A stretch of 64,000 nt of DNA. Source: Sporodiniella umbellata (Eukaryota > Mucoromycota > Mucoromycetes > Mucorales > Rhizopodaceae). The notes under the pieces were generated by a model. The model was not told the origin of the DNA, searched no databases, and worked only from the letters and a program-made list of their open reading frames with translations. How positions within the stretch are numbered: position 1 is the stretch's first letter; each line of letters opens with the position of its first letter. The position numbers and the translations under genes were made by a program. The DNA lies in contig JAIXMR010000003.1 in NCBI GenBank assembly GCA_025677835.1, forward strand, positions 248,001 through 312,000, written 5' to 3'. Positions 1-11,855 of this stretch are shown in pieces.

Positions 1-834
1 AATTAATGGTAAAGCATTCCAATGTATTGTTCCATGACTAGATACAACTTAGCTGTGTTCCATAATGAGCATAAACACTTACCACTTTTTCTCGCTTGTG
101 AATTTTCCTTAATTGGACTAAAGGTTTCACCAACTGGTCAGGCACTCGATTTTGTAACAGTGGCAAATATTGTGCAAAGTTTTTTTGATACCGTTTAGGA
201 ACTACTAAACAAATGGCGCAAAGCGTGTTGACTGTAGAATCTTCAAACAAAAATGCAGTGCATATCATTGATGAAAACCAAATCCATTTTGATTCAACGG
301 ATGTGGCTGACAGTTCTCCATTCAACACTTGCCGAGCAATCATCATTTGAGTGTTTTCGTCCATACCTTCCTCAGGCCATACTTTTTCAACTTTGGGGCC
401 AATAACGTTGGACCATTGTATTAGCAAAATGTGAGAAAAGAAAGAACTTTGAAGTATTTCAAGCTCGCTGGTCGGCACTTGTTTTTTTAATTTGTTGGAT
501 TCTGTTTAGTTGGTTAATATTTTGTTTTTTTGCAAGTCGAACTACCTTTGACTGCGTCCTGAAGAGCAACCACAGCCTCTGAAGTGTTTTTAAGTACAGG
601 CGGCAATTCAGAAGGCCCCAAGAGTTGAGGGGAAGGTAGTGGCGATTGACTTATTTCAAACGCAGGTGAACGAACATAATGGTAATGCCGATGGTGAAGT
701 TGTTTGTGATCGTCATCTTCTTTAGGAGAGTCGCGATCTGTCACGATGGCTGTTGTGGTTATTTCTAGAGTTTGTAAGGCTGTAGTTGAAGCTGTTGCTT
801 TGGATTTTGTTAGTTTTGCTCTTTGGTTTGTCAT
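1..834 (-). CDS. C9orf72-like longin/DENN protein, 3' part off the window edge
   Basis: Exons read 834-546, 477-83 and probably 37 to beyond position 1; the first two join in phase (GTAGTT donor, CAAG acceptor) to give 228 codons. The first exon is a low-complexity Ser/Thr/His-rich leader starting MTNQRAK. The second starts a longin-type fold with IQWSNVIGPKVEKVWP followed by ARQVLNGEL. This order (aromatic-xNxxGP-x-V-xxxW, then xLNGE) is the N-terminal signature of C9orf72. In animals C9orf72 works with SMCR8 and WDR41 as a DENN-family regulator of small GTPases in autophagy and lysosome signalling; that is family knowledge, not shown here. The DENN core would lie outside the window. Alternatives are another longin-DENN protein such as a SMCR8 or FLCN relative, but the LNGE motif favours C9orf72. 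The third exon (from 37) is less certain. Confidence 0.7.
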
Positions 835-1026
835 TCAAGAAAAAGAAAGTACAAAAGAAGGATAAGAAAAAAAATACCTTTTGGTTTTCAGTCACAGCCT
901 ATGCATGAAAATCGTAACACAGTTTTACTTTTTCCGTGTTTAGGATATGACTGTCTTATTCGAAAACTTGTTCTTTTGCAGAACTTTGAAAATACACAGA
1001 TTTATATAAAGGGTTTTTCTCTTTAG

Positions 1027-1724
1027 TGCTATGCTTTGAAATGAAAAAAGTCGTGGTTATGGAACTCAATCAGATCCTGAGAAATAAAAAACACTATATT
1101 TTATTTTGTAACTACATCTTGAACTCTTAAACAATGCTTTCTATTTTGAATAAATAAATAAAAAAAAGCAGAAAAACGGGACGCCCTTTTTGAGCGGCAA
1201 AAAGCCTACCTGTCTTTGGGATGATTCGATTTATTAAAAACCATTATCAGCGTTCAGCGATTGAAACCGCAAGCTGTTTTGTAATAGTATAAGCCCCCTT
1301 CCCCTTATATATATTCTTTAGTACTACTATATAAAAGCTAAAAACGTTTCTTTGGTAAACAATGCTTTAACAAAGAAATAATATACACACGCTCTCTCTC
1401 AAGTTGAGTAATTTGGCACTCTTTTTTTTTTTTTTTTTTTGGCCTGCCCAATATTTTGAATATGACTGTATTTATGTGTACGTTCGAAGAAAATAGAAGA
1501 AGGTGTATATAGAATATTGCCTTACCTCTAGGCAAGTACAATCAGGCAAATACATGTACAAAATGGAGCCTTCTATGGCAAATCTTTTATGGAAAAATAC
1601 ATACACATGTATTTATAGACATATCACTTGATCTTTCAAACGCTTAGCGGATTAGAACTTGCTTTTATTATTTTTTTATTTGAATTTTCTCTTTTGTTCT
1701 TTTAACAAAGAAACATTATGACGT
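1027..1724. other. Intergenic spacer
   Basis: AT-rich spacer with a T-run near 1422-1440 and AT-rich pentamers. No reading frame, RNA fold or repeat that I can support. It separates the upstream side of the C9orf72-like gene from the 3' end of the small hypothetical gene. Confidence 0.5.
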
Positions 1725-2061
1725 TCAATCTACACTGGTTAACAAACCCGGAGCTGCTTTATCTTTTTTATCAGAATACCTTTCCGAAGGTTTATTCATT
1801 AGAACTTGAGTACGAGAACTTATTGCTTCGATAGCGAATAACTTCTCGTCAACAACAAGATCCGTTGACTCAACTCCGTGCTCATCAACAGCATACCCTT
1901 GTCTAGCTTCGTAAAGAAATTGTCTACTCATTCTATATGTCTATAAAATAAATTGTAAACAACAAAAAAGTAGTAAAAAAGGTACACTGAGAACGGCTCT
2001 TTTTTAAAAATAATTAGCGATAGCTAAAGATAAACGACTTAATTACCGGATCAATCGACAT
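1725..2061 (-). CDS. Small hypothetical protein, two exons
   Basis: A 15-base first coding exon (2061-2047, MSIDP, then a GTAATT donor) and a second exon 1940-1725 after a TTTATAG acceptor stay in phase and give 76 residues. An alternative is a one-exon protein of 68 residues starting at the ATG at 1931. The product is acidic in the middle (DEHGVESTDLVVDEK), probably helical, and has no membrane segment or signal peptide. It resembles small coiled adaptor subunits in size and composition, but I do not recognise the family and assign no function. It stands alone with long spacers on both sides. Confidence 0.5.
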
Positions 2062-3883
2062 TGTTGTTAGACACAGGTTTTTTGTACGACATCAAGCTCA
2101 AAATCAGCGACTTTAGTTTTTGAAATGACTGTGCTGGAGCAACGAAAAAAAAAGGCGTCTCAAAACGATACATGCGTACAATCCTACCATTTGTAATATG
2201 TGATACGAGGGCCTGTTTATTTTATCCGAGGTCGCTTTTAAAGGAAAGAGTATTTATATATGAAAAACTAATATGAACCAATATACAGCTCAAGTGCTAC
2301 GAACTACACATGTATTTTTTTTTTTTTTTCAAAAAAAAAAGAGTAAAGTTAAATAACCTTATGTTCCAGCTAAGCAGAGCTTCTTTGACATTTTTAAGAT
2401 GAAGCTGTTTAAAAAAAGACTCTTAAATGAGGTTAGTTTGTACCGCCATTGTAACTTATTGTTTTTTGGTGCAAGAGGTATAAGATGTATCTTAATGAGC
2501 ATGACAAGGTTCTTCCAAAAGCCTCCAGAAAACATTTATCCTTGGTAAATACACACTTTTTGTGAAGACACATGATCTTGTGAGAAACAGTGTCAATTTA
2601 AAGCGAAAAAACTTGTTACACACTATAATAGCAGTTATACAATACAAGGTATACTAAGTTTTTATAATTAACGTGTATCCAGTGTATTGGAATTCCCTTT
2701 TTTATAGCTTTTTCAATAGTGCTGTATTATATTTGTAAGAAAGGGAAAAAAGTTTAGCGGTAAAAAAAAAAAAAAAGTCGTGCAGTGGCAAAACGAGAGA
2801 AATATACCTTTATATCCAGAAATATTGTTGATTGGTGTTGCAGGCGACAAGTGCTTATATATATAGCAGGCTCTGGGTACTTTATACAAGATTCATGTAG
2901 GGCTTTTTGATTTTATTACTCGGTCTAAGCGGTTGCTTCTTGGTTCAAGGCAAAGTACATACGAAAAATAAAAGGTGATTTCAAAATACAGTGCCGTGTC
3001 ATCGCCTTTTTTTTTTTTTTTTTTACTTTAAAGACAGAATTTTTTTTTTGTTTATTAAGCGTAGGCTTCTGCTGTTATCTGAAACAAAAGAGAATCACAC
3101 AAGCCTACTCGGAAACATTGATTATTATTATTATTTTATATAGGACGCGTGTGTACTTTATTGTGTCGAACTCTTGTCAAACGAAAAGCTATAAATTTAG
3201 AGCCCCGGTTTGTATTTTGACATGGCGTTTTTCATCGCGTTTTTTTTTTTTGACACCGTCCAAAAATTTTGTTGTGGACTAACGCGGAGTAATAAATGTA
3301 AAAAAAAAAAAGAATAAGTTTTAGCTCTCTGTTTTTTTATATAGTTTAACTCCCACTTCATACAAACAGGTTTCAGGCTTTCTCAGACTCTTTGACTTTG
3401 ACCACAAGAAAACCTTCGGAAATGTTTGACAGTATATAACTATCAACTTTGAGTTCTTGAACATGATTTTTCTGACGGGTTTCTGATATATACCTTGTAT
3501 GTATTTGTTTTAAACCTTTAGAATTTGTATAAAAAACAGCCGTACCGGATGAACATTGACATTCAGTATTCACTAACAAGTTTTTTTCTCCTACACTATG
3601 TTTCTTTGCAAAGTTGTACAAGAGCACAAGAGGTTACTGTGTATTACACAACCTTGTTGTATATGCGGGGAAATTACCCTAAAATAATACTACACGGCCA
3701 AAAAAGAAGAAATCTTTATATATATATAACATAGAACGCGATATCTATTATTTCTCATTAGCATTTCTACTTTTCATCATGATGAACAATGAATTTTTTA
3801 AAAAGAAAACAAAAGTGTTTATAAAGGGTATTTTTATCATATTACTATCTAAACTTTATTTGTACACAAAAAAATATATATAA
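2062..3883. other. Intergenic spacer with one possible orphan exon
   Basis: Very AT-rich, with A- or T-runs at about 2311-2341, 2763-2776, 3009-3024 and 3241-3252. On the minus strand 3627-3373 is open for 84 codons and ends YILSNISEGFLVVKV then a stop, but contains no ATG and I cannot join it to an upstream exon; TAA lies just upstream in frame. It could be the last exon of an unrecognised gene or chance. Nothing else supported. Confidence 0.35.
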
Positions 3884-4753
3884 TTACACTTTAGCAATGG
3901 ATACATTGACTATACGATCTGTTATTTCAACATATTCGTAGTATTGCTCATAATGAGCTCTTTTTTTTTGGTTGGGGAGTACCCAGATTGTGCGAGTATT
4001 TTGTAAGTTTCCAATAATCTCGCTTCCGTCGCCTAACTCCCAGCCTCCTTCAATATGAATGAACGGTTCAATGTCATGAATACATTGTATTTTTTCTAAA
4101 GGGGACGAACAGTAGATGACTCTCTTTTTAGAATCAATCCATTTGAAAACGTTAGCTTTGGTTAGCAGTTGATGGATCTGTTGTTGTTCTTCTTTGGTGT
4201 TTGTATGGGCTATAAGATATATATCGTAGGATTGCGATAGTTTTGAGAGTAAAATGACGCTGTTTTCATGAAAGGCATGATTGGGCACATTGACATCTTG
4301 TGATGGGTTCCACAAAACGGTCTTTTTTTTTTATATACTTGAGTAAAGTAAAAAAAAAAGTTTGGGTTTCACTTACATTTTTCAATGAAATAGTGATCTT
4401 TCGCTTCATCCCCGTAGCTGACATAACACCATCAATTAATTTCGTACTCCATCTATCACGCGGTGACAAAGGAGGTGTTTGTATAGGTGATAAAGGCGGA
4501 GTCAATGGCTAAGAGGAGGAAGAAGAGAATGAATAAAAACAGTTTTTTTTTTTCTTTTTGGGCAAAAAGTATCACATACTGCCTCTGCTCTTGGAATTTC
4601 GCACATGTTTGCTTTTTTTAAGCTGATACTTTTTTTTTGATAGTTCTTGTACCAATACGTCAGCACACTCAATAGCAACGTTATTATAGATGAACAACCC
4701 ATTAGTTTTACAAACAACCATCTTTTGTGCACTCTCGCTGTAGTTGACATCAT
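3884..4753 (-). CDS. PEX22: Peroxisome assembly protein PEX22
   Basis: Three exons (4753-4580, 4508-4377, 4321-3884), all joined in phase 0 at GTATGT and GTAAGT donors, give 247 residues. An N-terminal membrane anchor (MGCS to TYWYK, residues about 18-36) is followed by a proline-rich linker with repeated TPPLSP and a Rossmann-like cytosolic domain. The domain carries KRKITISLKN, LWNPSQD, then YDIYLIAHT, KRVIYCSS and IEGGWELGDGSEII, which match the order of the PEX22 family. PEX22 anchors the ubiquitin-conjugating enzyme PEX4 at the peroxisome membrane so the import receptor PEX5 can be monoubiquitinated and recycled. The last intron ends in a poly(A) tract directly before the AG. PEX22 diverges quickly, so identification rests on motif order rather than high identity. 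Confidence 0.85.
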
Positions 4754-5608
4754 TTTTGAAATAAATAAACAAGAAAGAAAATACTAGACAAAAACAAAAA
4801 AACAAAAAAAAAGAAAGACAAAGTAAGGGTTTTATAATGTGGGGAAGCATATTATTTTCACATGTGAATGATCTTTTTAGCTTGTAATACCCAGTTTTTT
4901 TATTACCGTTATTTTCGGTGCAACATAACGCTCATATCAATACGTGCTATTTCTTTATATTATCTTTTCTTTAAACGAACGACAAACATAGCTTTTTTTA
5001 TTTGTTTATTTTTGCGTTGGCTTCAAAGCCATTCACGAATTAGAAAAACAAAGTACACACACATACACATGATAACGCTGAGTTCATCATCCCTGTTCTG
5101 TATTTTTTTTCTTTTGATGTAACAAAGACTATTCTTAAACGAACCCCGTCCCCCGTACCATTCCCCCGTCAGTTGTCTCTGACTTGTCTATATGCAGTCA
5201 GCGCTTTTTTTTATAACGAGCCCTTGTATAAAACGTTTATGCCTAACATTGGATGTTTCACATGTATATAAAAAAGAGAGAGAAATTTCAAAAATGAATC
5301 AAAACAACTAAAAACTTTACAATTTTGCGTAGTGTACAGTCTCGTACATATCAAAAGAGAAATTATCAGCCTCAATGTTTTCATCTATCTTTGTTTTCGA
5401 TCAATGCGATCAAAGCGTAGCCTTGCGGATACAAAGATGCTATGTACTTCTTTTCTAAAGTATAAAAAATTATGTGGTTCTACTTGGGTTTCTCATGTGG
5501 AAAGGCAAAACATACGCACGAAAAAAAACAAAGAAAACAAAACAAATAAAATCAAAGGGCGCATAAGAATGAGCACAAAATTTTATATATACTTTAAAAA
5601 GTTTGGAG
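4754..5608. other. Spacer between PEX22 and the acyl-CoA dehydrogenase
   Basis: Holds the PEX22 promoter side and the 3' side of the next minus-strand gene. It contains C-rich AACCCCGTCCCCCG near 5141-5155 and short A/T runs. The open frames on the plus strand here lack any recognisable sequence and I read them as noise. Confidence 0.4.
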
Positions 5609-7999
5609 CTAAATTTTAGCATTAGATCCATACACTAGCTTGGCTTCTTCGTCTATGAACTGTACAGCCTTGATCTTTTGTTGGAATTCGTCATTATCAC
5701 ACCATTGTCGAGCAGCAAAAAGGTCTTGTTCAGCACCCTCAAGACTATTTGCTAATCCGAAGGCCGCCTGCTCGATCAACAGGGCACCGGCAAGGGTTTT
5801 TCCAAGGGAGAATAAGAGATGGCGAGAGTTAAGCTCGAGTTGGCTCTGTTTCTCTTGGGTAAAAGCTTTGATATTACCAAGTGATTGATGAACAGCTTTA
5901 GCAGATTTGATCAAACGATCTGAGATTTTAGCAGACTGGTCTACTTTTTGTTTAAGAACCTATGATGCAAAAAAAAAAACACAAAACAACTGTGTTAGGA
6001 AATAGGGGCTGAAAACGTATGTGTGTACCTTGATGAATAGGTCCAAGGAAGCGTTTTTAGTCTCACGTAGTACACGTAAAACGTCCAATGACATTACGTT
6101 GGTCGTACCTTCCCAAATAGTATTCACTTGAGCATCTCTATACAGGCACCCCAGTTTTGTCTCTTCCATATACCCCTGACCTCCCAAAGCCTCCATAGCT
6201 TCACTTATAGCAGCGACACCTATTTTACAAACATAGCCTTTGGCAACAGGAGTTATAAGTCGAAGTAGGTTGCTATCATCGGCTGTTGCTTTTCCGCATT
6301 CCGTACGTCCTAGAAGCTCAATACAATAAAACGCAATTTGGGCACCGGCACGATGAACAAGCTCCAATTGAGCCAGTGTAGTAATATGGAGTGGCGTTTG
6401 ATTCAAGTATTTATTGAATGCCTGGCGCTTTCGGGAAAAGTCTTTAGCAATAACAAGACTTCGACGAACGGCAGACACAACACCGAGACAAGCATAAATT
6501 CGGGTAATGTTCAGAATAGCGGCAATATTAGGTACCCCACGACCGATTTCACCCACCTGATTTATATGAATAGATGTGTAAATATATGTTTATAGCTATA
6601 TATAAATGTGTCTATATAAATACCGCACAAAAATATACCTACCATAAAAGCTTTCATGCCAACAAGTTCCAATTCTGCTGTAGGCAGTCCCTTGGTACCA
6701 AATTTATTTTTTAAGCGGTGAACACGTACACCATTCAATGAACCTTCAAGGTTTCTCATTTCAGCAACGAATAGTGATAGCCCTTTACTTCCCTAAAATA
6801 GATAGTTAAATAATATCCCATGCACATCTTTATGTTTATACATCTATATACTTACTGGAACTACTTGGTTTGTTTTGGGGTCTACAGTGCGAGCAAGAAG
6901 CATAGACAAGTCAGCTGTTGTAGCGCTTGAGAACCATTTAAATCCAGATATATTCCATTGATTAGTAGATTCATCAATAAGCTCTGCTATAGTTTCTGTT
7001 TGGCCTACGTCGCTGCCACCTGGACGTTCTGTCATCCATTGCCCGCTAGTCCAAAACTCTGAAGGATTTCGACTATTTTTTTTTAAAAAAAGAAACGTTC
7101 AAAGGTTAATACAAGCTATTAATCATAAATAGATAGTACGCTAATACAAAGCGCCTACTTGTGCTGCATCTTTTTTTTTTTTTTTTTTTTTTTTTTTTCA
7201 ATTATTAAAGCCTGCGTATACATACCTGATCAATCGTGGGTAAATGTCGTTTTTCATTTTTTCTGTTCCTAGTAACTCAATAACACGAGCAGCACCATCT
7301 AAAGATAATTAGCTTTAATCTTACATATAAGACCTCCGTTTTTGGCTGTACCTGTCATTGATAAAGGGCAGACGTACATTGCTGATGATGGAGAAAAAAG
7401 ATACTGCTTAGCGAATTGATAAATGCGCGAAAACTCGTGGTATTTGCGTTCATAGGCAATAGCAACCAAGCTAATGGTAGATTTCAGTAAAGGCTAAAAC
7501 CAAAAAAAAAAAAAAAGAAAAAACAGCTTACCCTTCTTCAGCTGATACATCGTTTAGACTTTTCCAGCCCTGTGCTGTAGTAATCTCGTCCACTCTTCTA
7601 CACCAGGCGTCATATTGTTTTAAACGAGGATAGTTGTTTGGCTCATCAATATCTTCTCCCATAGACATGATATCTTTTATGCATAAAATGAAGCATCATT
7701 CATTAGTTTGTTTGTCGTTTTCTAATAACAAAAACACATCACATACCCCCAATTACTCGTTCACCGAACCTAGATAAATCAGGCTCTACTGAGCTAAGTA
7801 CTGCGCTCGGGAGTATCTTTTTTAAAATGTTTTTCAAGACTATATCATCTGTGTATTGATTTTTTAGCAAAGGTGGTTCCTATTGTTTTGTGTATCCATA
7901 TAACTATTGGGCTCAATTCAGCTATAATTAAGATGTTTTTACTTGGAAAAAGCCATTCTGTGCGTTTGCTATACGGACTGTTTTAGAGCTATTACTCAT
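5609..7999 (-). CDS. AidB-type acyl-CoA dehydrogenase
   Basis: Nine exons (7999-7943, 7879-7747, 7673-7532, 7470-7352, 7298-7226, 7072-6856, 6792-6643, 6556-6029, 5959-5609) join in phase to 589 residues. The active-site loop region reads GQWMTERPGGSDVGQTET, where MTERPGGSDV is the flavin-binding stretch typical of the AidB branch of acyl-CoA dehydrogenases. EALGGQGYMEE and NTIWEGTTNVMSLDVLRVL follow, again as in AidB and its relatives; the protein is longer than canonical 400-residue members because of a C-terminal helical extension. The enzyme class uses FAD to oxidise acyl-CoA thioesters; AidB itself has weak activity and a role in alkylation damage in bacteria, so the substrate here is unknown. 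The intron at 7225-7073 carries a T29 run (A-run in the sense strand). No peroxisomal C-terminal SKL-type signal is seen (ends NAKI). Confidence 0.88.
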
Positions 8000-8039
8000 T
8001 TTTTTATATAGAAAAAAACTATGAGTTTGAATTTCTTAA

Positions 8040-8709
8040 TCAAATAAAAACAAAAAGAGAAGAAATCCTAATTAATGATTTAAACCTTGTAGGCACCTTT
8101 TTGAGGTAAACACTAAATGCTATTTGTAAGTGAGAATTACGACTGAGCTTAAATAGCCATGTCTCAATGTATTGAATGAGAGTCAGCTAAATTTTGGTTT
8201 GTATTGCAATAGACTATTGTTTTTGCTCAAGCTATTTGGGATTTAATATTGCCAGCTCCAAAAAACCTGAGATTAAGCCTGTTGTTTTTGGACAATTTCA
8301 TATGTTTTGTGCTCTTCTTTCAAGGCCTTTAAGAGTATATCTGATTTCGTCTCCAACTCCACTTGCATACATTAAGCAAAGTATGTATCTACTTTTTTTC
8401 TAGACACCATAAAGACAAAACAAATTTGTATTTTCCGAAAGTCTAATATATATATAAAACCATGTAGTTTTTATAACAATACAGTGTTTGGATGTTAATA
8501 TGAGCTGCCGCTTCCCAAAGTATGAAATGTTCAGACATTGCGACAATGAGCTTAATACAGAGCAAGTTGGCGCTTTCAACGTCAAGAGAGACAACTTCTA
8601 GACACAACTGATGTCGCCAAACAAATATCTCTATTTTTGTAGTCGCAATAGGAGTCTTTTGATTTAGGTTTAGAAAGAATAGTTGATATCTATCTTTAGC
8701 TGCAAGCAA
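8040..8709 (-). pseudogene. Coding-like traces, unidentified gene or relic
   Basis: Three open stretches on the minus strand look protein-like but are not joined: 8709-8443 (89 codons, no ATG start, includes VWRHQLCLEVVSLDVES), 8368-8273 (starts MQVELETKSDILLKALKEEH, 31 codons), and 8186-8040 (48 codons after a TTTAG acceptor, starts LTLIQYIETWLFKL and ends at a TGA). I cannot find canonical donors to connect them, so this is either a rapidly evolving multi-exon gene or a decayed one. It lies just upstream of the acyl-CoA dehydrogenase, same strand. No family recognised. Confidence 0.3.
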
Positions 8710-9664
8710 TTATTTGCATAGAGTAGATACTCGCTTTTTTGTGAGATCAAACTGTGAACCGCTCGTATAGTAAAAAAAGAAAAGAAAAAAACAGCTGAAT
8801 ACACAGCTATTTCACAATAAGTGCCACAGCACTAGTCTCGCTTTTAGCCTTATGTGAATGTACATTCTAAATTTTTTTCTTGAAAAAAGTTTTTCATATC
8901 AATCCAAGTGCATATTCTTTTATCAAACAATGCGAATTAACCGCAAATACAATACAATAACTTGCTTAAAATATTAGGTTTATCGAATCAACCAAGATCG
9001 GCTGTTTTGCATTTTGTAATTGTGTTTTGTATAAGCTAGAATATAACTACTTTTTTTTCAGTGTTTAGCTGGTATTACAAAAATAGTTTACGAGTCTATT
9101 GTATACCATCATATAACGTAAACTCTGTGGTCATTTTATATTTATTCAATGGAATCTGTCACAAGTATACTTTTAGCGACGAGACATAAATCAAATAGTG
9201 CAACGGCCTGTAACCGTACTTTTTTTTCATTGTTTTTAGAGATTTTTCTGAACATAAATTATGCTATGTAAAACTCTTATGAAGTATACGATACTTTAGT
9301 TCACATTCATACTATATTCAATTGTTCTCTTAGAAAGTAAACAAAAATAAAGCCGACAGGCTCTTGATTGTTTTGTGAATTTTTCGGTAAAGTTCATAGA
9401 AGATAAAAAGTATACGAGTAGATCTCTATCTTAAATATATGAGAAGGTAAAAAAAAAATACAATAAAAGGGGATTAAAAGCTGTTTTTGACATTATATGT
9501 ATAGAGTTCACAATTTAAATTTTTCAGAAGATTCAATTTTGGTGAAAAAAAAAAAGAAAAAGAAAGAAAGAAAGAAAGAAAAAGATATACAGACGTCAAT
9601 GGTTTTATTTACTCTATAGAATTAATCCGCACGGTTTTATTTACACAGCTTTTTTTTCCTATCC
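8710..9664. other. Intergenic spacer
   Basis: AT-rich spacer with a short AAAG repeat (about 9555-9582). No supported gene. Confidence 0.4.
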
Positions 9665-10859
9665 TTAAACAGTTTTGATTCTTTTTTTGCGTTCCGACTC
9701 TCTAACGTAGCAAGAGTCCAAGCTTTTCACCCACGGGTCGTTTAAAATAGACAGTATATTTGGTCTTTTGTTGCTATCTGGGTTTAGTATGTTGTATAAC
9801 ACTCTTTTTGATTCGGAAGGAAGCTCTTCAAAAGACGGATATTTTTTTTCATCATAAGTACGGAGATATTGCCTAAAGTTCGAATCTTGTATCCTTGCAG
9901 AATAAAAGGGAACACATGTATGATGCATTGAAAAAAAAATAATACCGATAGACCATATATCGGCCATGGCTCCCCAATAGCTCCCGCCTTTAAAAATCTC
10001 GGGGGCCATATAGGGGGTTGTGCCCACTCTTCCACGAGACATGGCATCTGTTCTTTCACCCTCTGCTCGAAATACATCACAGGACCCAAAATCGCCAATT
10101 TTGAGAATATGGCCGTCCAATAACAAGTTATCCGGTTTTAAATCACGGTGAGCAACACCAGCATCATGCAGATATTTGACACCATTCAAAAGCTGCTTGA
10201 AATAAGCATGGACTTCTTTAGAGTCTAGTCCACGTCCACACATCAGACTATTAAAATCACCTTGATTACACTAAAAAAACAGAAGAGTTTGTTAAATTTG
10301 ACTTGAAATAAATGAAACTATCTCTTACATAATCCAAAACAAGTCCAAATCGGTTGCGACCAATCTTGACAAAATCAAGTGTTCGAAGGATGTTGACATG
10401 TTTCAAGGTATATGACACTGCAAATTCACTGACGAGTGCTTTCATGTATCGTACTTGATCATCTTTTCTTTTACACTTTTGGAAAATTTTGACAGCCAAA
10501 GCCTGTTGATCAGAAGTAGATCGAATCAAATGTACATGAGACGAAATGCCTTCGCCCAAGCTTTTCCCAATGATACCGTAATTGCTTAAACATAGAGCGC
10601 GATCTGCAAATGGTTGATAAGGACCATGCTTGGCAGCTTGAAAAGGATTGTTGGAAGGCCAATTGATCCGGTGAAAGAGGTCTTTAACTAGTGACCATAT
10701 GGACCGCTTAGATGCCCAGTCTTTGTTCTGATCAGACAGTTCCTTTGAGTCGTCATAAAAAGGTGTTTGATTGATGCGAATTTTTTTATGGGAACTACTA
10801 ACTGGCTGGCCGTGGCGGCCAATTTCTTGAGGAACTAAAATATGCTGATGTTTGTACAT
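9665..10859 (-). CDS. NPR/HAL-type serine/threonine protein kinase
   Basis: Two exons (10859-10329 and 10270-9665, GTAAGAG donor, phase 0) give 378 residues. A basic, Ser-rich N-terminal 90 residues precede the kinase domain: Gly loop GKSLGEGISSHVHLI, lysine in ALAVKIFQK, catalytic HRDLKPDNLLL, DFGSCDVF and PYMAPEIFKGG. The GEGISSHV loop, the long gap before the alphaC helix and the DFGxxxVF sequence are typical of the fungal NPR1/HAL4/HAL5 family, which controls stability of plasma-membrane nutrient and potassium transporters. The protein is short for this family, whose yeast members carry several hundred N-terminal residues. Target transporters cannot be inferred from the locus. Confidence 0.82.
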
Positions 10860-11400
10860 CGTAGTTATATTTAAAGGGAAATAAAGACGTGTAAAAAAAA
10901 AAAAGGGAGGGTGTCTAAGCTTATACTTTTATGTTTTCTTTTAGGAAAAAATCACAATAAAAAAAAGAGAGTAAAGAAATAGCAAATGGTTGTATTGAAA
11001 TAAAATTTACTTTAATTTCCTTTAAGCTCTCGGGCAGTTTACTTCTCTAGTCTTTTTAAAAAAAATGGTCAAAAACAGAATAGGAAGTTTGCTTTTCTAT
11101 AATGATTTATGTTTAAAACATAAAATTTTCGGAAAATAAAACTCAAACTACTGATCTGCCAATCAAAAGTATTTCGGTACACTCAGGCTTTTTAAACAAT
11201 CAGTCAAAATCTTCTTAATGCATTCCAAATTTCGAACAACCAATAAACCGATACTAGTTGAACTAAAAAAAGGTATTATGATATGAGTAAAAGGGGCATT
11301 TATGGAGAATTACCAAAACAGGAAAGCAGTAAATTAGTAGTATACAAATCCTGAATTGATCGCTAGCAAAAGAAATGAAAAATGATTTCTATCTGCTTAC

Positions 11401-11855
11401 CAGACAACTGTATCTTGTATTGTTTGATTTGCGATTGTTGGTCTAAATCTTGAATTTTTCTAGAGAGTTTGTATTTTTATGTTTCTATTATTAGCGCTGG
11501 TTTATAGATGTACAGGTTTATACATGTACACATAGCAAAGACTACCTCATGCATTGAGAGATGCTGATATCCAGCTGACAGGTATAAAACAATTCTTTAG
11601 AGTTTCTATTTTACGCAGGACTTTCTCTTTGGAGCAAAAAGCTAGTTTTTTATCGTCTATAGCTGAATATAAACAATCTGATATTTGTTGAAGTACTTCA
11701 AGCTTTCCCCTGGCTTCTCTTCGTAAACATGCTGCACTATGACTTTAATTAAAACAATATTTACGGCTATCGATTTTTATAGGGTTTTGTTATGTAGCCC
11801 ACGCCCTTTCGGTATACTTTTTCCTAAACACTTCATGAGACTTTAAAAGCGGTTC
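11401..11855 (-). pseudogene. Coding-like exon fragments, unidentified
   Basis: Minus-strand pieces: 11855-11790 follows an ATTACAG acceptor and reads EPLLKSHEVFRKKYTERAW before a stop; 11744-11547 is open for 65 codons with RREARGKLEVLQQISD and KVLRKIETLKN; 11459-11401 lies between a CTCTCTAG acceptor and a GTAAGC donor and reads KIQDLDQQSQIKQYKIQLS. The charged, helix-prone composition and the splice-like borders suggest a real ancestral gene, possibly a coiled-coil protein. The reading frame cannot be carried across the junctions, so I call it broken. The family is unknown. Confidence 0.3.

Noticed and set aside
3525..3734. 69-codon plus-strand frame
   Set aside because: Start codon plus AT-rich filler, no family resemblance; the opposite strand is at least as plausible.
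5640..5888. Plus-strand frame of 82 codons
   Set aside because: Antisense to the last exon of the acyl-CoA dehydrogenase.
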